From Halobacteriovorax sp. (GTDB taxonomy: Bacteria; Bdellovibrionota; Bacteriovoracia; Bacteriovoracales; Bacteriovoracaceae): a DNA stretch of 20,211 bases. A model generated the notes under the pieces. That model was not told the origin of the DNA. It saw only the letters and a program-made list of their open reading frames with translations, and made no database searches. The stretch covers positions 1-20,211 of the forward strand of contig NZAF01000013.1 of NCBI GenBank assembly GCA_002686115.1, in the 5' to 3' direction. This document shows positions 1-5,980 of this stretch, piece after piece; the first letter of the stretch is position 1; every line of letters begins with the position of its first letter. A program made the position numbers and the translations under genes.

Positions 1-69
1 CTCCTTTTTAAACGTAGGTATCCCTATACAGCTTACGTGCAACACTCCTAAGATAATTTTTTTAGGTAG

Positions 70-720
70 TTAGAGTTTTTGTCCCGTTCCAATAGTATTG
101 GCTTGAAGAAAATTTGAAATTTGTTCGTTATTTAACTGACCAGCGCTACTTGCATCTTCTATGGCCTTTGCAATAACACTTAAATCAAGCTGCAAAGTAT
201 CTCCATTTTGTGCCGTAATAGCGGGATCAAATCTAAATTTAAATTCAAGATCTTTAGTTAGTTCACTCCCATTATATAAAAGTGAATAATTCACACCAGA
301 GCAGTTTTCAGGATCTCGATGAAGTTCTATTTGCAATTCGCTAACCGTCTCCCCATCTGTTAACTCAACATTTCCCCAGTTTGTAGTCGCAGTATTATCT
401 GATACGTCAATCAGTCCCAGAATAGCCTCTCGAGAATTACTGGCCTGTCCATCAACTTCTGATACAACTTTAAGTTTAGTCACACAAAATCTAAATGTAC
501 TAACTGGCGCTGCAACTGCCTTTTCGGCTTTAAACAAGCTCCAAAAATAGAATATTTCTTTTTTTATCATCGCAACAGTTCCATCATTAGTATATGGACG
601 ACTAACGAGAGTTGAAGTTGCAGGATTTCCTCCAGTTGTTCCACCAATTGAGGTTCCATCTGATGATGATCCACAACTTAAGATTGAAAACATAAATACT
701 AATAAAATAAAATTTTTCAT
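70..720 (-). CDS. Small secreted lipoprotein paired with TIGR02147 regulator
   Basis: Predicted 216-residue lipoprotein. The N-terminus is MKNF, then a hydrophobic stretch ending in the lipobox I13-L14-S15-C16, so signal peptidase II should cleave before Cys16 and the protein should be lipid-anchored in the envelope. A low-complexity Ser/Gly/Thr linker (residues 17-35, containing GGTTGGNP) follows. The rest looks like a beta-rich globular domain with two cysteines (in FCVTKL and ENCSG). No enzymatic motif is recognised. It starts 3 nt after the stop of the upstream TIGR02147/DUF4423 gene, so the two are almost certainly cotranscribed and perhaps translationally coupled. As an inference, the regulator and lipoprotein form a functional pair. 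Lipoprotein call is firm; molecular function unknown. Confidence 0.8.
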   Translation of the reverse strand: MKNFILLVFMFSILSCGSSSDGTSIGGTTGGNPATSTLVSRPYTNDGTVAMIKKEIFYFWSLFKAEKAVAAPVSTFRFCVTKLKVVSEVDGQASNSREAILGLIDVSDNTATTNWGNVELTDGETVSELQIELHRDPENCSGVNYSLLYNGSELTKDLEFKFRFDPAITAQNGDTLQLDLSVIAKAIEDASSAGQLNNEQISNFLQANTIGTGQKL

Positions 721-723
721 ATA

Positions 724-1557
724 TTATCCAATTGCCTTTGTTAGTGGAAAAAGTGCTAATTCTACAAAGTAGACAGACTCTCCTTCTTCTGTGGAGTTAT
801 CCAAGTTAGCTATTTTTTCTAAGGCTTCGTTTAAAATATCTTTAGCTTCTTCATAATTATTTTTATTAAAAGCCATACAATGACCTTTAAGCTGTCTTTG
901 AGTTGAAGGAGTTTTAGTTATCGAATCTCCTGCTAATGCCAAGAACTCGCGATGAAAAGTCGCTAAAGCATTTGAGTAAATTTTATCATGACAGTTAACT
1001 CTCTGGTCAGGACAAAAGTATTTGTCACTCTCATCTTTTTGAATATAGCCATTTGCTTCTAAGAAACTTAATGATTTTTTTATATCGTTTAAATTCACAT
1101 TATGAGTTAGCTTTTTTTGAATCCATTTTGGGTCACTTGAAAATTCCTCAAGTGCAGTCATTTCTCTAATGGCGACATTTAACCAACTTGAAAGGTAATT
1201 ATGGAGCTTAGTCTCTTCTTTATGAAACGAGTTATATTTTTTAAATTTCTTAATTTTTTCATAATATTGTGACTTTAATTGATCATCTTCTTCTTGGTTA
1301 AACTTAATAAGAGTCTCAAAAAAGTCAGCCTCTACTTTAGAAAGTGAAAACTCATTAGAAAGTCTACTTACTAAAGAAAATGTTATCTCTCTCTTTCTAG
1401 CGATAATCATTGATAAATAGCTTGGAGTAATTTTTAAACTTTGACTCAATGTCTTCATGTTCACTCCTGTCTTATTCATCTTTATATATTCAATCATGTC
1501 AGAAATATATTTAATGTGATCATGGTACTTATATATATTTGGTTGCTCTTTTTTCAC
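724..1557 (-). CDS. TIGR02147/DUF4423 family transcriptional regulator
   Basis: 277-residue protein of the TIGR02147 family, a group of putative regulators abundant in Fibrobacter and Bdellovibrio-like bacteria. The N-terminus (PNIYKYHDHIKYISDMIEY) matches the usual family opening. Residues about 35-60 form an XRE-like helix-turn-helix (TLSQSLKITPSYLSMIIARK). The C-terminal half is the DUF4423 region (LSSWLNVAIREM, SLSFLEANGYIQKD, ending VELALFPLT). The chosen start is GTG at 1557, preceded by GGAG at good spacing. A longer reading frame opens with a TTG at 1605, but that codon is the first part of the -35 box, so it cannot be used by a transcript from this promoter. DNA-binding role is family-level inference; targets unknown, with autoregulation plausible from the inverted repeat upstream. 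Confidence 0.9.
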   Translation of the reverse strand: MKKEQPNIYKYHDHIKYISDMIEYIKMNKTGVNMKTLSQSLKITPSYLSMIIARKREITFSLVSRLSNEFSLSKVEADFFETLIKFNQEEDDQLKSQYYEKIKKFKKYNSFHKEETKLHNYLSSWLNVAIREMTALEEFSSDPKWIQKKLTHNVNLNDIKKSLSFLEANGYIQKDESDKYFCPDQRVNCHDKIYSNALATFHREFLALAGDSITKTPSTQRQLKGHCMAFNKNNYEEAKDILNEALEKIANLDNSTEEGESVYFVELALFPLTKAIG

Positions 1558-1576
1558 TTCCTCTCTCCGTAATTCA

Positions 1577-1605
1577 ATAATACAACCAAAAGCGCAATGC
1601 GTCAA
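1577..1605 (-). promoter_or_regulatory. Sigma70-type promoter of regulator-lipoprotein operon
   Basis: On the minus strand TTGACG (1605-1600) is followed after exactly 17 nt by TATTAT (1582-1577). Transcription would begin near 1570, leaving a leader of about 13 nt that carries GGAG ahead of the GTG at 1557. The -35 matches consensus at 5 of 6 positions and the -10 at 5 of 6. Confidence 0.65.
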
Positions 1606-1609
1606 CAGG

Positions 1610-1628
1610 GATTAACAAAAAGTTAATC
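1610..1628. promoter_or_regulatory. Inverted repeat next to -35 box, operator candidate
   Basis: A perfect 7-bp inverted repeat, GATTAAC and GTTAATC, separated by five A/T bases, ends only 4 nt upstream of the -35 box of the TIGR02147 gene. It has no T-tract arrangement suggesting a terminator and no gene runs into it at close range. Position and symmetry fit a regulator binding site, possibly for the TIGR02147 protein itself; this is inference. Confidence 0.4.
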
Positions 1629-1995
1629 TCAAATCACATAAACACCCATATTTTACTATAATTTCGAATATTTACCATTTTACAAATTAACATAAAAATA
1701 ATTTTAGTTATTATTTGGTTAATATTACTCTGTGTGTTTTTGCCAACTTTTACAAAGTTTGAATGTTGCCTAAAATAATTAAGATGAAAAAACTATTGAG
1801 TCCAACAAGCGCTTTACATTGATCATCAACTAGTACAGATAAAACCTTAGTTGTTTCATAATCATAAAAATTGGTCGAATCAGAATTGATTAAAATAACT
1901 TGCAAAGATGAAGACTTACCGGGCAAAGCAAATCACCTATGATTAAATAGTGATTACCATTGTATTTTAGAATTTGAATAAACACTCACAAGACT
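1629..1995. other. Gene-poor AT-rich interval
   Basis: About 370 bases without a recognisable gene between the TetR gene and the regulator-lipoprotein operon, both of which are on the minus strand. The only coding hint is a minus-strand frame at 1750-1926 (58 codons plus stop, TTG start, AGGTGA at 1938-1933) whose predicted product is acidic in the middle and hydrophobic near the C-terminus; it resembles no family known to me. No convincing hairpin terminator after the TetR gene and no RNA gene was seen. It could be a decayed gene or long regulatory spacer. Confidence 0.4.
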
Positions 1996-2511
1996 TTAAT
2001 ATTTACTAAAAACTCTTTCTATTGTTTCATCATCCCACTGCATTGCCACAGCGGAAATCTGTAATGCTTGAATAATATAAATTTCAGTTTCATCTAAGTT
2101 TGGATAATAAGACTTAATGACTTTAAAAGCTCTCTCTTCTTTTTCTTCTATAAGTCTTCCTACAGAGTTGTCCTTACCACGATTCTTATACCAATAAACA
2201 AAGAGGTTTGGGTTTTTTCTTAAAAAGCCCACAACTTTTTTGCAACGATTCTCAACTCCAAGATGAGCATTATCAGAGTTACCATAGATGGTATGAATCA
2301 TATGCCTCGAAGCTTCTTCAAGAAGCTCCTCTTTACTCTTACCAAAATAGTAATAAATAAGAGAACGCGTTACTTCAGATGCTCTCGCAACTTCACTTAC
2401 GGACCAATTTAAATGTCCCTTTACGACTTCTAATCTTAGGAGCTCATCACAAATACGAAAGTATTTGTCATTCATAAAATCTTGATCTTCAGGTGTTACG
2501 ACTTCCTTCAT
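1996..2511 (-). CDS. TetR-family transcriptional regulator
   Basis: 171-residue protein with an N-terminal TetR helix-turn-helix: SVSEVARASEVTRSLIYYYF at about residues 37-56, followed by GKSKEELLEEA, the standard pattern of recognition helix plus YYHF-like turn. The remainder (about 70-171) is an alpha-helical ligand/dimerisation region without an identifiable ligand class; it is a little shorter than the usual 190-210 residues. The gene lies 61 nt downstream of the three-gene acyltransferase set on the same strand, so it may be cotranscribed or use its own weak promoter at 2533-2560. As TetR proteins often repress adjacent genes and the operon has a symmetrical site at 5234-5258, it is the natural candidate regulator. 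No clear Shine-Dalgarno precedes the ATG at 2511; an alternative ATG is at 2475. Confidence 0.85.
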   Translation of the reverse strand: MKEVVTPEDQDFMNDKYFRICDELLRLEVVKGHLNWSVSEVARASEVTRSLIYYYFGKSKEELLEEASRHMIHTIYGNSDNAHLGVENRCKKVVGFLRKNPNLFVYWYKNRGKDNSVGRLIEEKEERAFKVIKSYYPNLDETEIYIIQALQISAVAMQWDDETIERVFSKY

Positions 2512-2532
2512 AAGTATTAGATATCACTAACA

Positions 2533-2560
2533 AAGATAGCTTTTCCAGTCAGTGTGTAAA
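2533..2560 (-). promoter_or_regulatory. Possible promoter of TetR gene
   Basis: On the minus strand TTTACA (2560-2555), a 16-nt spacer and TATCTT (2538-2533) precede the TetR start by about 20 nt. The -10 match is mediocre, so the gene may equally be read through from the acyltransferase operon. Confidence 0.3.
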
Positions 2561-2572
2561 GTTTATTGAGGC

Positions 2573-3643
2573 TTAGAGAGCGATTGGATTTAAATAGACT
2601 TCACCGCTTAATTCTGTCGCATAATTACAAGAACTTACCTTATATAAATTCCCTCGAGTCAGAAACTCTGGAGCATAGAGATGTGGGTTGATGCTCTCCT
2701 TTGCGCCGTGACACAGAAGAAGTAATTCTCCTGATGAGATATAGTTTTTTAAATATAGATAGCGACATATATACTCAATAACCTCTGACTTATTTAGGTC
2801 TTCATCTAGGTAAAGTGAAGTAATATAGCACCAAGGTATCTTTCTTTCGTATTCATGACCAAAAATCATACGAAGGGCCTTTAACCAAAAACTCACCTTA
2901 GTACTTTTTGATTCAACAAATAAGCTTCTTTTATCGGGTCTTGAAATAGAGAACTGCCCAACAACTTTGCCCACCTTCCTAATACAAAAAACGGTATCTT
3001 CTTCATTAACAATATTTGCAAATGCACTTTTTTCAATCTTCTCTTTAACATATGAATGATTATTCTCTTCATATATATCAAACTTATCAGAGCGAACTTT
3101 GATTAAGCGAAAGGTTGGAAGAACCACAATAGCTCGAGACACATATTCATAAACTTTATGATAATAAAGGTCACTCTGACCTCTTGTAAGCGCTTTAATC
3201 GCTCTTTCATTATCTTTTAAAACAACTGTGTAACAATCATGTGGAAGTTCAGCGAGTACCTCAAGATAAGCCTTTCGAAAATTTGCTCGAGTCCTAAGCC
3301 CTGCACTTTTAGAGATCCTTAAATCACTTGTATAATAAACCTTCCGACTCTCTCCATATTGCATAATTGATGTTTCACTAACAACACCTAAAAACTTCTT
3401 TTCTTTATCAGTAATGATCGCTGGTATCTGCCCCGACTCCAGATATGACCCAAAAAGATCAGGCCGTCGAGTATACTTTAATCGAACATAGTCACTAAGT
3501 TCCATGGATTCATTTTCTAAAAGATGATGGATATCTTGATAATCATCTTCATTAGCAACATAAAATTCCTTAAAAGATTTAAGGCCGTTATTTACTAAAC
3601 TGATATGTGCTGTATTCATGCTCAATTGATTTACCAATTTCAT
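2573..3643 (-). CDS. GNAT-like acyltransferase, probably two-domain
   Basis: 356-residue protein with the look of an acyl-CoA N-acyltransferase. In the first half, a beta-strand/turn pattern (KKFLGVVSETSIMQYG, then KVYYTSDLRISKSAGLRTR at about 101-119, then a helix FRKAYLEVLAE) resembles the GNAT core in which the strand reaches the acyl-CoA-binding turn; the turn lacks a textbook R/QxxGxG/A. The second half (about 215-350) again shows VGKVVGQFSIS and a strand plus helix (WCYITSLYLDEDL, SEVIEYICRYLYLK), suggesting a second degenerate GNAT fold. Start chosen at ATG 3643, with GGTAG about 6 nt before it; a TTG one codon earlier is ignored. It overlaps the upstream acyltransferase gene by 56 nt, strongly implying coupled expression. 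Substrate unknown; the fold call is moderate. Confidence 0.5.
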   Translation of the reverse strand: MKLVNQLSMNTAHISLVNNGLKSFKEFYVANEDDYQDIHHLLENESMELSDYVRLKYTRRPDLFGSYLESGQIPAIITDKEKKFLGVVSETSIMQYGESRKVYYTSDLRISKSAGLRTRANFRKAYLEVLAELPHDCYTVVLKDNERAIKALTRGQSDLYYHKVYEYVSRAIVVLPTFRLIKVRSDKFDIYEENNHSYVKEKIEKSAFANIVNEEDTVFCIRKVGKVVGQFSISRPDKRSLFVESKSTKVSFWLKALRMIFGHEYERKIPWCYITSLYLDEDLNKSEVIEYICRYLYLKNYISSGELLLLCHGAKESINPHLYAPEFLTRGNLYKVSSCNYATELSGEVYLNPIAL

Positions 3644-4544
3644 CAATATCTACCTTTTTTATACTTTTATGAATGCTGATTGTGACGACCTGCTCTCCAT
3701 TAAGCTCATAAAGAGCAACACCTAGTGGCCGATGAAATCGAACAGGGCTTAGAATTATAAGGTCTTCTAACTCACGACTCACGCCAAGATTACCTAAATT
3801 CGAAATTGATCCCATCCAAATAGTTTTACTGCTTAATACATTCTTCTTTGTTAAATAGAGAATGCATTCTTTCCCTATCATAAGACCTATTTTTGAAATT
3901 AAAGTGAAACCCCAGTGCTCACCATTCTTAAGCTTTTCTTTTAGCTTGTAATGAATATCTAACTCATTATCTTCTTTCTCTATATTGATACCAACATAAC
4001 TTGCCTGAAGACCATTATCGTCTCTTAATCTAACAGGTACCATCCAGCGAGAGCTGGAGTTATGACTTAGCTCATTCATTAAGTGCTTACAAACAACTGT
4101 TGCAAGAAGTGCAGTACTAGACACTTTGGCATCATACTTTTTTAACTTTATAGAAGTATGAGTAAAATCAGAATCACGATAATTAAAGTCCTGATCTTTA
4201 AAATTATGAACTTCCTTTGGTGAAGAGGTGATGGCACTATACAAGGCCCTAAACCAACTTCTAGGCTTCCTAGACTCAATACGTGGAATATTAATATCAA
4301 AATTTTGTTCACGACTAAGAACGCTTAAAGCTGATAGTCCATCATGAAGAGCATGAGGAACTGTAAACCAAGAAAGACTTGAACTCCCTCTTTTCTGTAT
4401 TCCCATATGAATATCAATGGGCTTTCCGAGTTCTTCCATTGCGGAGAAGTAAAGACCTTCTTTATAGCTCTTATTCCAAATGTCATTCTTATACTCAATG
4501 ACATTTATACGATCAAAAATTTGGGCTTCAGAAATAGAATTCAC
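3588..4544 (-). CDS. HxxxDG acyltransferase, condensation/WS-DGAT-like
   Basis: 318-residue protein with the HxxxDG signature of the chloramphenicol-acetyltransferase superfamily (NRPS condensation domains, WS/DGAT and Pap acyltransferases): H64-A-L-H-D68-G69, within a strand/helix context WFTVPHALHDGLSALSVLS. Further superfamily traits are a helix before a PVRLRD strand (about 142-175) and the GSISNLGNLG segment about 245-255, where condensation-type enzymes have a conserved strand-loop. The second His (H67) sits within the motif, as in the HHxxxDG variant by one register. It is short for the class (usually 400-460 residues); the motif normally lies near residue 130. The GTG start at 4544 directly abuts the TAA of the upstream gene, so translation is probably coupled. 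Likely transfers an acyl group from CoA or a carrier to a hydroxyl or amine; substrate unknown. Confidence 0.65.
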   Translation of the reverse strand: MNSISEAQIFDRINVIEYKNDIWNKSYKEGLYFSAMEELGKPIDIHMGIQKRGSSSLSWFTVPHALHDGLSALSVLSREQNFDINIPRIESRKPRSWFRALYSAITSSPKEVHNFKDQDFNYRDSDFTHTSIKLKKYDAKVSSTALLATVVCKHLMNELSHNSSSRWMVPVRLRDDNGLQASYVGINIEKEDNELDIHYKLKEKLKNGEHWGFTLISKIGLMIGKECILYLTKKNVLSSKTIWMGSISNLGNLGVSRELEDLIILSPVRFHRPLGVALYELNGEQVVTISIHKSIKKVDIDEIGKSIEHEYSTYQFSK

Positions 4545-5159
4545 TTAAGCTTGACCCAAGAAATAATCTAAAAGTTTTATATCTTTTATAAAAGTTTTTC
4601 TTTTAAATATTGTTTTACTTAAAAGATTTGGAAAAGCAGTTATAGGAAGAAGCCCGACATTAAGTCTTGAAGCAATTTCTATAATCTCTTGATTTTCATA
4701 AAAATTACCTTCTAGCATTTTAACTGTTCCTCTAAAGATTTCAGTTGGTCTAGCAAGACGATAAAGCTTTCCAAGTTTTTCATTATCAAGATCGTATGCA
4801 TAAATCATATATTTCTTAGACTTTTGAACATAAACATCACGACTAAAAGTCAGCCAAAGGACAAGACTTGGAAAACCGTTTTTGATTTCAGGCTCTAACC
4901 ACAATGCTGTGATCTCCATTAAATCCTCTTCATCTTCTTCAAGAAGTGAACGATCCGGCAGAGAGCTTACTGTTCGTAGCGGTCCTTCAGTAATAACGGC
5001 ATACCCACCAACAATTTCATCATCCGTGTTTCTAAAAGCACGGATAAAACCCTGTTCAAAATAATAGTCTGGATAGTCCACACCGATTAACTCAAAAGCA
5101 CGCTTCTTAAAATAATCGACATCCTTCTTATCTTTAAGCTTTACTGGACTTACGTACAT
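4545..5159 (-). CDS. GNAT/N-acyl-amino-acid-synthase-like protein
   Basis: 204-residue cytoplasmic protein, first gene of the acyltransferase operon. Features resemble the acyl-CoA N-acyltransferase fold shared by GNAT, LuxI and FeeM-type N-acyl amino acid synthases: an N-terminal region with VDYPDYYFEQGFIRAF, a strand IVGGYAVITEGPLR (about 49-62), a strand with MEITALWLEPE (about 81-91) followed by a helix LVLWLTFSRDVYVQ, then MIYAYDL and a hydrophobic beta segment LPITAFP. The acidic stretch LEEDEEDLMEITALWL is where LuxI/FeeM proteins place E and the strand before the pocket. I see no unmistakable family motif, so this is a fold-level guess. The ATG at 5159 is preceded by a purine-rich AGGGGGTAGGGT. 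It is followed immediately by the HxxxDG gene. Confidence 0.45.
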   Translation of the reverse strand: MYVSPVKLKDKKDVDYFKKRAFELIGVDYPDYYFEQGFIRAFRNTDDEIVGGYAVITEGPLRTVSSLPDRSLLEEDEEDLMEITALWLEPEIKNGFPSLVLWLTFSRDVYVQKSKKYMIYAYDLDNEKLGKLYRLARPTEIFRGTVKMLEGNFYENQEIIEIASRLNVGLLPITAFPNLLSKTIFKRKTFIKDIKLLDYFLGQA

Positions 5160-5233
5160 ACCCTACCCCCTGTGCACGTTTAAAATCACAGATGCAAAAT
5201 AGCATGCTTTTCAAGGATGAAAAGGAAGAGCTT

Positions 5234-5258
5234 TGACAAGTTTCCATTGAAACTGTCA
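5234..5258. promoter_or_regulatory. Inverted repeat upstream of acyltransferase operon
   Basis: Arms TGACA-a-GTTTC (5234-5244) and GAAAC-TGTCA (5249-5258) are perfect complements apart from one extra A, around a CATT centre. The site lies about 75 nt before the ATG of the first acyltransferase gene. Length and symmetry fit a TetR-type operator, and a TetR gene ends the gene set; the link is inference. A second palindrome, AGCATGCT at 5201-5208, lies closer to the gene. No convincing sigma70 promoter could be placed here. Confidence 0.5.
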
Positions 5259-5328
5259 GTTGTAAGCTTTAGAGATTTTTCTAACAGCTTTTTCTTCTTT
5301 AAGTATTTGTAAGTATTAAGCTGGGGTT

Positions 5329-5361
5329 AAAAAGGGACCGTGAAATTATTTTAAAGGTCCC
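5329..5361 (-). terminator. Rho-independent terminator of GNAT gene
   Basis: On the minus strand GGGACC (5361-5356) pairs with GGTCCC (5339-5334) and is followed directly by TTTTT (5333-5329). The loop is long (16 nt, AT-rich). The hairpin begins inside the last codons of the GNAT gene, whose stop codon lies in the loop. It separates that gene from the acyltransferase operon downstream. Confidence 0.65.
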
Positions 5362-5887
5362 AATAATATAAGTCTTCAATATGTGATTCTTCACCAACTT
5401 GAATAGACATAGATTTCAAATAAGTTCCATCATGTTTTTCATAAAAACCTTTTGAAGGGTTTTCTTTAAAAACCCAAAGGTATGAAGATGAATAACCATC
5501 TTCTTTTAATTTTTGAAAAGTTCTTTTTAAAAGCTCACGCCCAAGTCCCTTTCCATGATATTTTTTTAGTAAATAGAACGCATAGATCTCACTATCAAAA
5601 CCATGCTCATGCTCTCTCGCTGGTCCAAAGTCTGAAAATCCGATGACCTCTCCATCACTTGTTTTAACAACGAGAGTTCCTCCATGCCCAGGTCTTCTTG
5701 GAATGAACTGCTCCCACATGATCTCTTTATCTGTGTATTTTAGAGACTCTAGATATTTTTTTGAAATAATTCCATCATAAGATTCACACCATGAATTCAC
5801 ATGAACCCTGGCAATTTCTTTAATATCTGTAAACTGTGCTGATTGAATAAAAAAGTTGGTCTCTGGACTAGAAAAGTGTTCCATCAT
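5351..5887 (-). CDS. GNAT family N-acetyltransferase
   Basis: 178-residue GNAT protein. The opening SAQFTDIKEIARVHVNSWCESY is typical of the family start, strand beta4 reads SEIYAFYLLKKY, and the acetyl-CoA pyrophosphate loop Q/RxxGxG/A is present as YHGKGLGREL (about 112-121). Motif B follows (YLWVFKENPSKGFYEKHDG, about 136-154), with the conserved N..A/G..FYEK..G pattern. It probably acetylates a small amine, peptide N-terminus or antibiotic-like molecule; substrate cannot be read from sequence. It has its own strong promoter just upstream and its own terminator, so it is monocistronic. The predicted transcription start falls at or next to the ATG (5887 or 5884), implying a leaderless message. 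Confidence 0.9.
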   Translation of the reverse strand: MMEHFSSPETNFFIQSAQFTDIKEIARVHVNSWCESYDGIISKKYLESLKYTDKEIMWEQFIPRRPGHGGTLVVKTSDGEVIGFSDFGPAREHEHGFDSEIYAFYLLKKYHGKGLGRELLKRTFQKLKEDGYSSSYLWVFKENPSKGFYEKHDGTYLKSMSIQVGEESHIEDLYYWDL

Positions 5888-5894
5888 AAATATT

Positions 5895-5924
5895 ATTATA
5901 TCTTTTTATTCTTAGATATATCAA
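5895..5924 (-). promoter_or_regulatory. Strong sigma70-type promoter of GNAT gene
   Basis: On the minus strand TTGATA (5924-5919), an 18-nt spacer and a perfect TATAAT (5900-5895). The ATG begins 7 nt after the -10 box, where transcription would start, so no room remains for a Shine-Dalgarno leader. Confidence 0.65.
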
Positions 5925-5954
5925 GTAAGTCGAATGATACATCTTAAAAACGTC

Positions 5955-5970
5955 TAAATATCGATATTTA
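5955..5970. repeat. Perfect 16-bp palindrome
   Basis: TAAATATCGATATTTA is a perfect self-complementary palindrome with no spacer. It lies 10 nt past the stop of the GT9-like gene and 30 nt upstream of the GNAT -35 box. It is too AT-rich and lacks a T tract for a standard terminator, so a protein-binding site is possible; function not shown. Confidence 0.35.
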
Positions 5971-5980
5971 AAGGAGTTTA

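Noticed and set aside
12..38. Hairpin ACGTA/TACGT with inner GTAT/ATAC, downstream of the lipoprotein gene
   Set aside because: On the minus strand it is followed by TTAAAAAGG rather than a T run, and the stem has an uneven internal loop, so it is not a convincing terminator.
1558..1605. Extended N-terminus of the TIGR02147 gene from a TTG at 1605
   Set aside because: The TTG is part of the -35 box, and the family normally begins near the GTG at 1557, which has a Shine-Dalgarno.
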